Origin: a virus
IMG/VR virus record: IMGVR_UViG_3300004369_000005
Location: 28,121 to 92,120 of that record
Length of the DNA stretch: 64,000 nucleotides
Strand: one strand, 5' to 3'
Below are positions 53,701 to 63,403 of the stretch, in pieces; the first letter of the stretch is position 1; each line of letters opens with the position of its first letter. The notes beneath the pieces were generated by a model, which made no database searches, was not told the DNA's origin, and saw only the letters and a list, made by a program, of their open reading frames with translations. The translations under genes were made by a program, and so were the position numbers.

Positions 53701-56700
53701 TTAACAGTAACCTTACCATGAATATAGTTGTCAGCAGCAGAGAATGCCTGAGGTGGATCAATTAGAGCACTGTAGTATGCTTTTTCTGCCTCACTTGTAC
53801 CAGAACTCTTAAACCAGAGAGGATCGTTTCTGTAGTTTAGAGGATACAGTTTACCAACTGGTTGTGAGAACTTAAACTTCTGGAAGTTACCACCAGCACC
53901 AGCACCTTGTGGGAATGGTGAGATGTTACCGCGCAAGCAAGTTAGATAGTAGATACCATCTTGCTGACCTGGGATTCTCTTCTGAAGTTCTTTACTATCA
54001 AAGATGTAGAAGGTGTCTTCAATGATACCTGCATCTTCGACAGATGCAACATAGTATTCAATACCAGTGTCATCTTGGATTGTATCACCAGGAGTAATGG
54101 TATAAACGTTAGCGCCGTTTTGCTTGTAATAATACTCTGGGAAATTTTTTCGGATATGTGTCTTCAGAGGTAGCGATTTACCCATATCCTGGTCTTCCAG
54201 CATATCAGCAAACACAGTTGTGTCGCCTTGTGTCTGAGAGAATCTAGTGTTGTAATACTCACTATACTCTAGGGAAGCAGTGCCCTTAGCACCACTGATA
54301 CCCTTGATGATGAGATAGTGATCTCCACCAACACTATAGTATCCATGGATAAATGCACTACCTGAAGAGTTACCAGCAAATGTTACCCTGTTTGCACTAG
54401 GACCACTGGATAGACTTTGAGTTTTATTAGTGTTGAAAGCACCACCCTGAGGAGAAGAAATCTTGACAGTTGTAAAGATTTCATTTCTCAAACCACTGAA
54501 GTTGACAGTATCAACACCATGATCGAATACCGTAATTTCTAGATACTTAATTTCTGGATCTAGTGGATCTTCAACATAACGACCAGACTGGATGCTAGCA
54601 GCAATACCAGAAGAGAATCTGGCGACACTGGTATAGTTTGTATCCTGTGGTTCACCTGTTAAAGGTCTTCTAAATGGATCATATCTTTCCTCTTCTTTGA
54701 GGGTATCATCTAGATCAAAGTCACGCTGAGTGAAACCAATGTATTCAGCAGGTTGCTGTGGGTTGATGAAACGTGCTCCATATACGTTACCAGATACAGG
54801 CTTGAGGAGTAGTTTCTGTGGTACTAACTTACGAGTATCGTCAGTTCTTGTCTTAATAACAAATCCGTTGATAGGATCTCTAGCGTTCTCAAGGTACTTA
54901 GGAATGACATAACGTAGTTTATAAGTTCTCTCGTCCGCTTCACGAGTATCACTAATACGCTCATACCATGTATCAGTAGTGCTTTGCTTACCAGCAAAGT
55001 CACCTTGGTGAATTCTATAGAAGATCTCCTGCTGAACGATATCAGTGTCGCCAGATAGAGCACCAGTAATCTTATCCTTAACGTTAAGATACCACTTACC
55101 ACCCTCAGCATCAGAGCTAGAGAATGTTGGATCGAAGCGCATTGGACTGAGCTTCTTGTTAGCAAATACTCTGAATGGTTTTCTGCTACCACCAATAGGA
55201 ATATCAAATTGAATTGGATTGACACCACCTTCAGTGTAAGTGCTGACCTGCGCTCTTGCTTCTGCTTCAGTTTTGTGAACTGTGAAGATCTTAGAAGTCT
55301 GATACCTTACATAGAATTCCTTATAAGGATTGATTCTACCATAATTAGGATCGTTGGAGTTAGTTACAGCAACATCAGGATCGTTAATAAACTGAGATGC
55401 AACTGCAGGTAATTCACTACCTTCTACTTCTCTAAAGAATACTTTCTGAATAGTAGTAGCAGAGTTTGGTTTATCGAAGATATGTGCGATGTCAGACTCA
55501 ATACCACCCAAAACAGTATCAGTTAGAGTACACTGATAGTTGTGTAGATCATATTTGTCATCGATGATGAACTGATAGAGATCGATCTCTACATCTGGAT
55601 CAATAGATTCTGTCTCAGATGCATAGATGTAGATACCTGCTGCTGCATTCTCCTTAGACGATGCAAGCATCAACTTGGTTGCATCACTACCGTTGAAGTA
55701 TGTTGTTCCAGAATAGTCAACAGGTTGTGTTGCTCTACCAGGAGCAATTACATAGTATACTTCATTAGTATCAAAACCATTTGGTAGTCTAACCAGACGC
55801 TTGTCAACATCTACATACTCGTTACGATCTGGATCAAAGCGAGGACGTGGTACAAGTCTGACAGGAGTTCCAGTCTCGAAGTTGTGTGCTTCAGGAGATC
55901 CAGTACCTGTCTTATCAATAGTAAATACAGTCGCTCTAGATGCTAGTAGTGAGGTATTGAAGGTTGCTTCCTGTCTGGGAATAGTAGGAACTTCATTACC
56001 ATTAGCATCAGTGTAGGTTAGACCAGTGTTGATGATAGTAGTGATGTTCTGAATAAGAACTTCAATAGCATCTGCAACAGCAGCACACTCGCGTTGTGTA
56101 GGTGATGTAGTGGTGTCCTGAATAACATCAGGATTTTCTCCTTCTGGTCCAACAACTACAGTCTCAGGGAGAGTGTCAGCCCATGCAGGAGTCTCGAACT
56201 TAAAGTGTAGATTAACAGTACCAGTTGCACCTACAGGAGTTGCATTCTGTGTCTTACCAAAATCTAGTCTAGATCCTCTTACACCCAGTTCAATAAACTG
56301 ATCGTCAATAATATTCTTAACGAAAGTATTTTCTGGAATATTAGTATAGGTAGGTACAGCAGTTGATTGTAGAAGACCGTTGACATATGGAGTAGGAGAT
56401 GACTGATATTCAGTAACACTCATGCCAATGACAATACCTCTAGTGTCACCAACGTTGACTCGTGCTGCTGTTGCTGGTGCAGAAGTAATTTCACAGTTAT
56501 AAGCAACAAAGTCAAAATTACGCATTGCTGCAGTTGCCAACTGACCGACATAGTTCCATGCATCGGTTGTTTCTACTGCTTCTCCATCGATGTAATCTAG
56601 TTGAGCTCCAACAAAGTATGCTTCACCTGCCTGAATGCTGTTGATGTTACCACCATAACGTAGGTCATTGACGACTGCATCAACGATATAAGAAACGTCT

Positions 56701-59700
56701 CTAAAGCACTTAGATGCCTCTGCATTGGTGATAAAGTCTCCGCTATTAACAGGAGGTAGATCATCAATTGAACCCTCTGCAATGGCATCCATGAAGATGT
56801 CAAAGAGAGTTTCAATAGTAGAACGAACGTTAGCACAATCCCACTCACCAGTGCTGAGATCAGGAAGATCTTGGATGTTACCAGCGTAGAGAGCATCACA
56901 AACAATACCAGTTAGAGTATCGATTGTCTGTAGAACGTCAGAACAATTGCCTAATCTATACTCTTTAGGTTGTGTGATTGCTGCGGCAGCAGGATATGAA
57001 TGACGCTGCTTATAACCATCACGAGCACAAGTAAAGGTCAGAGCATTAGGTTGTACTCTAATACTTGTTCCAGTGCTAATGCTATGTGCTCCAATTGTTA
57101 CTATAACATCACCTGTTTCAGGATCATATGTAGCATTAGTTGGTGTATATGTTGTGTTGACAGATGCGGGTGCTTGAACTTCAACAGTCTTAGGAGTTAC
57201 AGCAGTGATAATCATCTGCTGACCTGAGTTAGAATCAGATGTTCTAGGATAGGTATGCTCGGTAGCATAGTTATCCATAGCACATCTAAAGGTAAAGCTG
57301 TTATCAACAAACCTTACAGTGTTTGATGTAGTTAGACCATGTGGAGCACCAAAGTATAGTGTTACCTTACCAGTAGATGTGTTATAAACAGCATTGCCTG
57401 GCGTATATGTTACACCGTTATTATCTACAACAGCATCATTAGCGACACTAACAAAGCGATGATCGTAATCACCACCAACAACAATACTATCTGCAAGTGC
57501 AGTAACAAAACTATGTTCGTAAACTAGATTGTTAGATGCACCAACGTTGAAAGTAATAGTGTTTGCAGTTGTTGCAGTGATACTAGTTGCAGTCTCATAT
57601 GTTGGATCTGGAGTTGCTCCTGGGAAGGATGCCTCAGCAGTTACAGTACCAACACCAGTGCTGGTTGTACCGATTGCATCATCAAGGATGCCAAACAGGT
57701 TGTAGATAGCAATAGCAACAGACTGACACTTAGGTAGGAGACTTGTCTCGCCATTGCTGATGTCAGAGTCCCAATCAGTTACGATAGTATAATCGATGAA
57801 CTGCTCTTGTGCTGGGGTTGGAGACCAGTTAGTAGGAGTTATAACCTCGTTACGCATTACTGCAATAGCAAGATCTCTTACTTCTTGGAATACTTTCTTC
57901 GCTTCATCACGCTCAGCATCAATGAATGTCTCAACTTTCCATGCAGTTCCATCCCACGCCCATCTGATTCCCTCTTCAGTATAGAATCCAGAAGTAGGAC
58001 CAGTTTGTGTATTACCAACAACTGGTGCTGTTGGGAAGTCTAAACGGAAGTCTGCTGGATAGAACTCATTAGAGATATAGATGTTAGCAGCTCTTAGAGT
58101 CTTGATGTTTCCACCAAACTTAACGTCCCACATTACTTGTTCTAGGACGCTATACACATCATCCAGACAATCCTGCTTAGTGTTACCCTCGGAAGGAGTG
58201 TACTGGTTGTATGTAACAAGCATACGCTGATATGCTTCTTCTGCAATAAATTCCTTGTTAGCAAGTACAAGGTTATATGCATCAGCGTGAATGTCTGAGA
58301 AGACGGCAGGATCACCCTTCTGGTCTAGAGTTAGAGCAGGAAGACCAGCAATTTCTCTGACATAGTATTGATTGTTGACTGCACGGTTCATCAAATCAGC
58401 AGCACGTTTGAATGCTGTGATAGAAGGACCGACTTCGAAGTCAACACCATTTGCTAGCAAAGTGTTTGCATTTGCAAAGTATTCTTTAGTTGCAGCGATG
58501 GTATACTCGTTACCACCGAACCAGAGATCCTGTGCGATAGCATCAACAACATGACCGATGTCTCTACGGCACTTAGCGTTACCAGTAGTTCCAAACTCAG
58601 TGTTGTATAGTCCAGTGTTGACTACAGGAAGATCATTTAGGTTCTGATCGTTGATTGCATCTACAACGTAGCTTACTAGGTTATCAATGTAAGAAACAAC
58701 ATCTTGACATGCATTAGGAGAAGTTACAGGAACGTCATTACCAGAACCAACCTCATAGTTAGGAGCACCAGGAGTTACACCTAGATCCTTATAATATAGT
58801 TCATTGCGAATTGCCTTCGCCATGTACTCTTCTGCTTCTTGGAAAGCAAGAATTGCTTCATCTTTCTCAGGAGTTACAATGCCATTAGTAATAGGTACGC
58901 CTGATCCATCGAAGTATTGTTCGATGAACTTAACTGTGTGACTGTTACCTTTGTGGAACATGTCAACAGAGATAGCATCGATAAAGTAACCGATGTCACG
59001 AGCACACTTGGCAGCGCCTGCAGGATATGATCCTTTGTTGAGAGGTGTGGGTCCAATGTTCTCCCAGTCTACCTCATCATCTGGACCACGTAGAAGAGAA
59101 CCTAGATTGTTGTTGCCGAAGATTCCATCAACAATACTCCAGAGGTTATCAATGGTAGACTGAACGTCGCTGCAAAGATACTCATTAAGGTGATTGTCAG
59201 TATTAGCACCAAAAGTAATGCAGTTGTTTATTGCACTAACAAAACTATGTGGGTATACATCAGCAGGATCGCTAGCACCTACGTTTACTGTGATCGTGTC
59301 AGCAGTAACAGCATCAACACGAATATACTTACCAGCAGCAGGGTCAGTAGCACGAGGATAAGCAGTTACTTGAGTGTTGCCATCCATGGTGCAGGTGAAT
59401 GATAGTCCACCAGTTGCAATCTGAATATGATCGCCAACCTTTAGATCGTGGTTAGCAATAGTAAGTACAGAATTGCCAGTAGCTCCATCATAAGTTGCAT
59501 TATGTGGTGTGAAAGATCTTACAATCTGACCGTAATCAGAACCAGGAGCATTGTCAGGGGTTACCTGTAGATTCTTAAAGTACAGTTGATTGGAAACTGC
59601 CTTCATCATCATATCTCTTGCCTTCTGGAAGATGGCACGACTCTCTAGTAGTTCACCATTCAAACCAGCGGTGATCTGAGTGTTCTCATCTTGGAAGTAT

Positions 59701-62700
59701 TCTGCAGCAAATCTATAAGAATACTCATTACCAGACATAAACATGTCTAGTGAAATTGCTTCGATGAAATAGTTAATATCTCTTAGACACTTATTCTCAC
59801 CAGCACCAGAATTAGCATTGTCTAGAGGGAAGTTTGCTAGTTCACCTAGACCAAACTCTAGAATCTGAGTAACAGTGAAAGTTAAAGTATCGATAGCAGA
59901 CTGTACGTTAGCACAGGATGCTGGGTTATCATTGTTACCTAGGTTGCTACCAGGAGATCCAACACCACCAGGGTTCTGACCTGGGGTTGGGTCGCCAGTT
60001 ACACTATTATCTTCATATACAGCACCAGGAAGATTGTTGGTGATAGCAAGCTTCATGGTGTCTCTTGCTCTGTTAAATGCTACCTTAGCAGCAGCAATCT
60101 CACCAGGATCGTTGATACCATCAGCAATGTACTGACCTGTGCCCTCATCAAAATACTCAGCACCAAATAGTCTAGAATACTTGTTAAATCCTCTGAATAG
60201 GTCAAGAGAAACAGCATCGATGAAGTGACCGATGTCACGCTTACACTTAAACTCAGTAGAATCAGATGCTGGTGTAGCAGACTGCTGCATGATATTCCAT
60301 GCATCATCAATGATGACCTGTCTGTTGTTCTGAATCAAGCGATATGCATCAGCAAATCTAGACTGCGAATCAGTCTGAGTATCACCAGGGAAGTAGAAGT
60401 CTGGGTTCTGAATTGCAACCTGTGCTAGAGCACGATCAGCAATCTCTTCCTTGTTCTTAACAATTAGACGGTATGCATCTGCAAGTCTAGATCTGGAATT
60501 TGTTTGAGCGTCACCAGGGAAGTAGAAATCTGTACGCTCTGCAGCAATCTTAGCGAGTGCTCTATCAGTAATTTCTTTACTGTTACGACGAATAAGTCTG
60601 AATGCATCAGCATAACGTGACTCAGCAGTCTCGTTTAGTTCACCAGGAATATAGAAGTCTGGATGATAAACAGAAATTTCTGCTAGTGCTGCGTCAAGGA
60701 TAAACTGACGGTTAGCAACAATACGGTTGCGAGCATCCTTATAACGACCAGCAGGATCTTCTTTATTGCTGCTATCAACGGTAACATTCTTACTATCAAA
60801 GATCTGATTACCATCAGCATCTAGTGATTGAGAAGAACCATTGCTTCCTGGGTTAATACCATATGGAGCCAGAATGCTGTTAGGATCAGTATCCCAGATA
60901 TCTGCTTTAACATCTAACAGGTTAGCAATTGCTTTCTTACACAGATCTCTTGCTCTTCTGTATGCAAACAGTGCTGCTTCTTCTTCTCCTACTAAACCAT
61001 TCTCTAGTGGAACCTGTTGTCCGAAGGTAGGTGAGTTTGGATCTTCATCTAGAACAAAGTAGAACTTAGTAGCATCAATGATGTTTCTGTTACCACCATC
61101 TCTAAGGTCTTCTGCGATAGCATCAACAATGAAACCAATGTCACGCTTGCACTTAGCTCCGTTAGTATTACCACCGTTTCCATCATAGTTAGGATATGCA
61201 ATCAGCATCGATGCATATGCTTCCTCAACAATCTGGGAACGGTTGTCAAGAATCAGGTTACGTGCGTCGAAGTAACGGTTAGCAGCAGGATTTAGACCAG
61301 GGTTAACATAAGGAATGTTCTGGAGTCTAGGATACTTCTCAAAGATATAACCAAAGACTTCCTCCTGGATCATGCGACGGTTGCTTTCGATTAGGTTAGC
61401 AGCGTCGATGTTAGTGGAGTTAAGATTAAACTCCTGATCTCCAGTTGGATTGAGTACAGATCCTTTAGCAATATACTTAACAAAACCAGTTGGTTCTAGT
61501 GTTGCTTGATACTCACTGATGTTATTGAGACTATCAAGTTTGACATATAGTTTATCTTCTGTCTTACCACCAATTCTATAACCACCAATGGTAGCAGCAG
61601 GACGATTGAGTGGATTGTCTAGATCAGTACCACCAAGGTATAATCTAGTGCGGTTCTCTTGTCCGTTAAGTTGCTCTCTGCTACCTTGAACGTCAATGGT
61701 GTAGTAAAGGACTTTCTCGGTATTTGTCTCACTTGCTTTAACCTGCTGAGGAGGAATAATGTCAGTGATATAACCTGCCTTATCTTGGTTAAAGGAGAAT
61801 CCTTTGAAACCAATAGCATGAAGTGATGTATTACCGAAGTTGGAGTTAGAGTTGGTGATCGACATGTCACCGCCACTTTCCATCAGGAAGTGATCTGCGA
61901 AACCAACAGCGAAGATCGAAACGTTCTGGATGAATGCATCTTCCGAAGCACGAACGTGGAAGTTTCTCCAGTCATCCTTCCAGTAAGAATCACCCTTCGC
62001 GTGATAAGGAACTGTAGCAAATGCGTCTACTAGTGATGCTTGGTTCCAAGTGTTAGCATACTCATCATAGCGGATGAATGCTCTGTCGTCTCTCTGGAGC
62101 GAAACACCCGTGTACTGAGCGATAACCATGGATTTAAATCCAGTGGCTTTTAGACCATTCGCCCAGATACCACAAATACCCCAAACAGAACGGATTGAAA
62201 CGTTGAAGACATATGGAGATGCAGACTCAACAGAATCAACTTCCGCGAGAACCTGTGCGTTCTGACCTAGTGCAGGAGAAGAATCTACGTTAACAATCTT
62301 CTCTGAGAAAATTCCGTTACCGATACCAGATGCAACGAAAGGAACACGATAGGTGAACTTACGAGGATCATTCTCATCAATATCATAGATGTCCCAGAAA
62401 CCTTCAATCTCGTCATCAATCTCAGTATTAGAGATAGCAACAAACTGACCTGCAAAGTATCCGTGGTCTACCTTAGTAGTAACCTCAATCTGTGTTGTAG
62501 ATGCAGGGATTGTGTTATCTGAAGTTGCATCAACGAACTTCAAAGATTCAATAACACGAGAGTCAGATAGAGGTCCAACGATTCTGTTCTCTTGAACGTT
62601 GAAATCGAATTCGCCAGGTTGGTTGATCTCTGGTTGATATCTCTCAAATGCTTTAGCAATCTTTCTGTAAAAGAGTTGCAGTTCTTCTTTATCTGCGTAC

Positions 62701-63368
62701 TCGAATACAGTTAGTTTGTGGTGAGAGAAGTTAGGTGGAGTTAGTCTACTAAAGTCAGTAGGGTCAAAGTAGACTTGACCTCCCTTATTTGGATCATAGA
62801 GAGGAGATTCTGCAGTAGTCTGACCGTCCTTAATAGTAAACTGCCAGAAGTAGCAACCACCAGTTACGTTAAAGATAGCAGAACGAGGAACAGTTACCGA
62901 CGCAGGGTCAGGAACATAGAGAGGACGAATTGTGGTACGACGAAGGTCATAACCTACAAGTGATGAACCCCTAGGGATAATAGCACCACCCTCAGTGTTG
63001 TTGAACTTCCAAAGGATGTTATTTACATCACTAATGTCTAGGTTAGGGTCAGCACCCCAAGCATTAGTACCCTGATCGAATAGGAATTGTTCGATTTCAC
63101 TGGTGTCTTCTACACCAGGACGGTTGTCAATATAGTGAATACCAGGCATCAGCATAATGCTGAACTGGTCGAACCTATCGTTCGAAGGACCAGGAGTATA
63201 AGAATACCTAGCAACTTCCAAGAAAGCACGCTGAATACTCTTAAATGGAGTTACAGGTGAGTTACCTCTGTTAGATAACGAATCTGTTGCGTTAAAATCG
63301 TCTGGTGAAACATAAAGATACTTACCAGTTTTTGAGCTGATAAGGTTATCTAAACGTGTTAAAGGCAT
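47730..63368 (-). CDS. giant tail-fibre/baseplate protein (5,212 aa)
   Basis: The largest ORF in the window: one frame of 5,212 residues. The N-terminus (MPLTRLDNLISSKTGKYLYV, then SPDDFNATDSL and FKSIQRAFLEVARYSY, GIHYIDNRPGVED) resembles the N-terminal domain of large cyanophage tail/baseplate proteins, with gp10-like baseplate attachment inferred. A beta-helix-like section follows (about 70-500), then a duplicated-helix region (about 740-2,450) with seven C-x-R-D modules and four 43-residue tandem copies, long Gly/Asp-rich beta domains, and a C-terminal fibre domain (VLYLPDYAETGDMIRFIEC, SNLRGWWLTEL). It has its own exact late promoter. Gene products of this size are rare; it is probably a long structural polypeptide of the baseplate or fibres. 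Confidence 0.85.
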   Translation of the reverse strand: MPLTRLDNLISSKTGKYLYVSPDDFNATDSLSNRGNSPVTPFKSIQRAFLEVARYSYTPGPSNDRFDQFSIMLMPGIHYIDNRPGVEDTSEIEQFLFDQGTNAWGADPNLDISDVNNILWKFNNTEGGAIIPRGSSLVGYDLRRTTIRPLYVPDPASVTVPRSAIFNVTGGCYFWQFTIKDGQTTAESPLYDPNKGGQVYFDPTDFSRLTPPNFSHHKLTVFEYADKEELQLFYRKIAKAFERYQPEINQPGEFDFNVQENRIVGPLSDSRVIESLKFVDATSDNTIPASTTQIEVTTKVDHGYFAGQFVAISNTEIDDEIEGFWDIYDIDENDPRKFTYRVPFVASGIGNGIFSEKIVNVDSSPALGQNAQVLAEVDSVESASPYVFNVSIRSVWGICGIWANGLKATGFKSMVIAQYTGVSLQRDDRAFIRYDEYANTWNQASLVDAFATVPYHAKGDSYWKDDWRNFHVRASEDAFIQNVSIFAVGFADHFLMESGGDMSITNSNSNFGNTSLHAIGFKGFSFNQDKAGYITDIIPPQQVKASETNTEKVLYYTIDVQGSREQLNGQENRTRLYLGGTDLDNPLNRPAATIGGYRIGGKTEDKLYVKLDSLNNISEYQATLEPTGFVKYIAKGSVLNPTGDQEFNLNSTNIDAANLIESNRRMIQEEVFGYIFEKYPRLQNIPYVNPGLNPAANRYFDARNLILDNRSQIVEEAYASMLIAYPNYDGNGGNTNGAKCKRDIGFIVDAIAEDLRDGGNRNIIDATKFYFVLDEDPNSPTFGQQVPLENGLVGEEEAALFAYRRARDLCKKAIANLLDVKADIWDTDPNSILAPYGINPGSNGSSQSLDADGNQIFDSKNVTVDSSNKEDPAGRYKDARNRIVANRQFILDAALAEISVYHPDFYIPGELNETAESRYADAFRLIRRNSKEITDRALAKIAAERTDFYFPGDAQTNSRSRLADAYRLIVKNKEEIADRALAQVAIQNPDFYFPGDTQTDSQSRFADAYRLIQNNRQVIIDDAWNIMQQSATPASDSTEFKCKRDIGHFIDAVSLDLFRGFNKYSRLFGAEYFDEGTGQYIADGINDPGEIAAAKVAFNRARDTMKLAITNNLPGAVYEDNSVTGDPTPGQNPGGVGSPGSNLGNNDNPASCANVQSAIDTLTFTVTQILEFGLGELANFPLDNANSGAGENKCLRDINYFIEAISLDMFMSGNEYSYRFAAEYFQDENTQITAGLNGELLESRAIFQKARDMMMKAVSNQLYFKNLQVTPDNAPGSDYGQIVRSFTPHNATYDGATGNSVLTIANHDLKVGDHIQIATGGLSFTCTMDGNTQVTAYPRATDPAAGKYIRVDAVTADTITVNVGASDPADVYPHSFVSAINNCITFGANTDNHLNEYLCSDVQSTIDNLWSIVDGIFGNNNLGSLLRGPDDEVDWENIGPTPLNKGSYPAGAAKCARDIGYFIDAISVDMFHKGNSHTVKFIEQYFDGSGVPITNGIVTPEKDEAILAFQEAEEYMAKAIRNELYYKDLGVTPGAPNYEVGSGNDVPVTSPNACQDVVSYIDNLVSYVVDAINDQNLNDLPVVNTGLYNTEFGTTGNAKCRRDIGHVVDAIAQDLWFGGNEYTIAATKEYFANANTLLANGVDFEVGPSITAFKRAADLMNRAVNNQYYVREIAGLPALTLDQKGDPAVFSDIHADAYNLVLANKEFIAEEAYQRMLVTYNQYTPSEGNTKQDCLDDVYSVLEQVMWDVKFGGNIKTLRAANIYISNEFYPADFRLDFPTAPVVGNTQTGPTSGFYTEEGIRWAWDGTAWKVETFIDAERDEAKKVFQEVRDLAIAVMRNEVITPTNWSPTPAQEQFIDYTIVTDWDSDISNGETSLLPKCQSVAIAIYNLFGILDDAIGTTSTGVGTVTAEASFPGATPDPTYETATSITATTANTITFNVGASNNLVYEHSFVTALADSIVVGGDYDHRFVSVANDAVVDNNGVTYTPGNAVYNTSTGKVTLYFGAPHGLTTSNTVRFVDNSFTFRCAMDNYATEHTYPRTSDSNSGQQMIITAVTPKTVEVQAPASVNTTYTPTNATYDPETGDVIVTIGAHSISTGTSIRVQPNALTFTCARDGYKQRHSYPAAAAITQPKEYRLGNCSDVLQTIDTLTGIVCDALYAGNIQDLPDLSTGEWDCANVRSTIETLFDIFMDAIAEGSIDDLPPVNSGDFITNAEASKCFRDVSYIVDAVVNDLRYGGNINSIQAGEAYFVGAQLDYIDGEAVETTDAWNYVGQLATAAMRNFDFVAYNCEITSAPATAARVNVGDTRGIVIGMSVTEYQSSPTPYVNGLLQSTAVPTYTNIPENTFVKNIIDDQFIELGVRGSRLDFGKTQNATPVGATGTVNLHFKFETPAWADTLPETVVVGPEGENPDVIQDTTTSPTQRECAAVADAIEVLIQNITTIINTGLTYTDANGNEVPTIPRQEATFNTSLLASRATVFTIDKTGTGSPEAHNFETGTPVRLVPRPRFDPDRNEYVDVDKRLVRLPNGFDTNEVYYVIAPGRATQPVDYSGTTYFNGSDATKLMLASSKENAAAGIYIYASETESIDPDVEIDLYQFIIDDKYDLHNYQCTLTDTVLGGIESDIAHIFDKPNSATTIQKVFFREVEGSELPAVASQFINDPDVAVTNSNDPNYGRINPYKEFYVRYQTSKIFTVHKTEAEARAQVSTYTEGGVNPIQFDIPIGGSRKPFRVFANKKLSPMRFDPTFSSSDAEGGKWYLNVKDKITGALSGDTDIVQQEIFYRIHQGDFAGKQSTTDTWYERISDTREADERTYKLRYVIPKYLENARDPINGFVIKTRTDDTRKLVPQKLLLKPVSGNVYGARFINPQQPAEYIGFTQRDFDLDDTLKEEERYDPFRRPLTGEPQDTNYTSVARFSSGIAASIQSGRYVEDPLDPEIKYLEITVFDHGVDTVNFSGLRNEIFTTVKISSPQGGAFNTNKTQSLSSGPSANRVTFAGNSSGSAFIHGYYSVGGDHYLIIKGISGAKGTASLEYSEYYNTRFSQTQGDTTVFADMLEDQDMGKSLPLKTHIRKNFPEYYYKQNGANVYTITPGDTIQDDTGIEYYVASVEDAGIIEDTFYIFDSKELQKRIPGQQDGIYYLTCLRGNISPFPQGAGAGGNFQKFKFSQPVGKLYPLNYRNDPLWFKSSGTSEAEKAYYSALIDPPQAFSAADNYIHGKVTVNDTKHSVTRELVTDLLHQPAFISNKYTNTTSDFDGNVIDNRIQAQEGNATSGSEDRLIPIAGDSTVLSDQRYYVELRRPSIARAGNHTFEYLGFGPGNYSTGLPARQEIVLEPEEDFYAQSKKQDAGIVFYTGINSQGDLYIGNRRINAITGEETFIDRAVLADDGDEDDVIGQLVTTFDTPVTFNKNITVVGDDNGQLVSRFLSPVEINVPDNQLVQQGTPLLIYSLVNSTGANGQPQDQYLNFDQIDGIGEGGHIRIGQNTVSSAVFEYNRRGKGLGYKSLIHAPAGSAVSNGNVAPNQGLTIANGGTSINIMQYVVYGGVPQETQQGGETIVTISGGVLPEPGDMLLKGDAVNKTGSLGWIYANIFTEIDNANIDAIEIEQSGSTYIATITFIDPANNPIKLDDFTPPITPTSTIKLENIVRYASFIGNWKIINNAEYAFNGQSNQLFIEIVPVNSQVSIPVGSYDWDTDIINFNAAPSPNGRMFYAENKWKEYGVIGSEVMRTDSDTWGDFKLGINTLNRVDHEAYDTAWVQPKNTDPRANLEVIGTTFITGRKTTQDSWINNASFATRTVDKVSDAFVVGYSDDLLNNAQRSTIVSFIDAKQAVFRVSTLTTASSENGRPDNYGKVGVNITNAELDRALVVQGDARFTEDVRFHRDIEVYNHPGVDGTDTAEIRTGITTGIFNVIDDATFVGTVNIANNVTAATIVDNTNTLALANGAELITIGNTTTSSQDIYIGNANKVQSRFFLGDDVEGDQFFFLGNKSLHSNIYIGHTPDDNNANISKVVIGGAYAQPSETLSTTTIDTKSFKVAGDIILGVGADVNGGPITRRGLTDSLTLTSTAGTVDFFGGNSVTNILNFATNVSNLTMAGQGGTTTIRNNLVVNATAEVNSNLVLCGGLDAFTFSAFRNRSGSSNMEHLSGELGDGLFNNNVDIITVARLTTGEAGYNEIDTVGSSNWGGIQYQNEITEIGGNPQVEPQELPELTGNQYYLPLLNAPLVDGESYFRENDILLIDSPEGVGESRVALDTADIDQADPTASFVNDYQGVLFDNSGPGIGSSGGFNTGQTYIHFKGSGARYVTLDAVDGSFLSTGAISKMEFDVHVGTDSNGGEFPDIVSPALANEALQLRYSLDDGNTWVTIGDIVPAGVRDLVTTPQFVQFMDADTNRQFVKMEVNIPVAAQQAGVKFQLFQRSNTGANIDNYGVVGITYVTGSATSISTHVEFVKVVSTPRINVRPYYIVVERQPFGTFTGVRNDHPDRTSVYKCNVQFDATWTTQDIPFDQQSITNVYLSRIGSSLKLNDYIILGRDSTPQAPDPTTYDVGEVLQIQSPLSQEKIKFRISSDCSGGTANDVFVVDSTTGDVTIGDGTSTSLLNVNGTLNLNGLCDRDFTYPSPDPSLDNHLYINNKYGTTFDVNVCNGDTVIGTTQGAVFAHGGWWSSTPVNHTIENSIAYGYRFSKFTLNIGGPITTTSVGFTVDDVNIPVNDISVFQKGDMIAVYEGAGVSSGRGEIMIITDNPYTSGGQGYLPTIYNADYPASSYPNGGRGLEGTSKLNFTGGGATVVKIYKYKLSSKLIEDIPATNRTPANPSYLASLIQVKLADSRIVGNKLDSPHFFRISTTDPITSAVTTEWFYPDSIDGQDSAYSVRLSKATQSVQQALNVLDPDFIGDHPRDFYTATFGGGTTIIHDALELYSGELRMYGCDGETLIFNVANDDDHPADGAILDAKTRKGGMFLKGHAFIHGDINVFEDNCEAWGNCTEELKFKVYGDTGSVDVGEQLYVRGKLIANDGDAFGDATTPIFHIDNIGNAGTGGTEGPRDFKIYQDGSIDTFGIQRYFTRNGGRRYTYVEQSATGIGQTQGSPLQPNNNYILNNPAGTNMVLYLPDYAETGDMIRFIECSGNLSYDSQLVIRALKVGGLSVAVQGDITGSTIKEGSGFNSVAWDSGELIVQTRNASFGLIYVGPTDAPGAEDERSIPSNLRGWWLTEL
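56690..61160 (-). repeat. duplicated C-x-R-D modules in the giant fibre gene
   Basis: Seven divergent copies begin near 61151, 60243, 59788, 58999, 58568, 58166 and 56710. Consensus: C-x-R-D-(I/V)-G-x-(F/I/V)-(I/V)-D-A-(I/V)-x2-D, then G-N-x3-YF and a helical arm (F-x-R-A-x2-M-x-A-(I/V)-x-N). The same module occurs once in the other giant gene near 10775. Confidence 0.85.
60280..60745 (-). repeat. 43-residue (129-bp) tandem repeats in the giant fibre gene
   Basis: About four copies of (R/S)-Y-A-D-A-(F/Y)-R-L-I-x-(N)-x4-I-x-D-x-A-L-A-x-(I/V)... ending DFYFPGD. Repeat starts are spaced 129 bp (for example 60341, 60470 and 60599). The pattern is a recent duplication compared with the C-x-R-D modules. 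Confidence 0.85.
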
Positions 63369-63403
63369 GACTACTCTGACCCTGCAAACTTTTGTCCTCG
63401 GTT

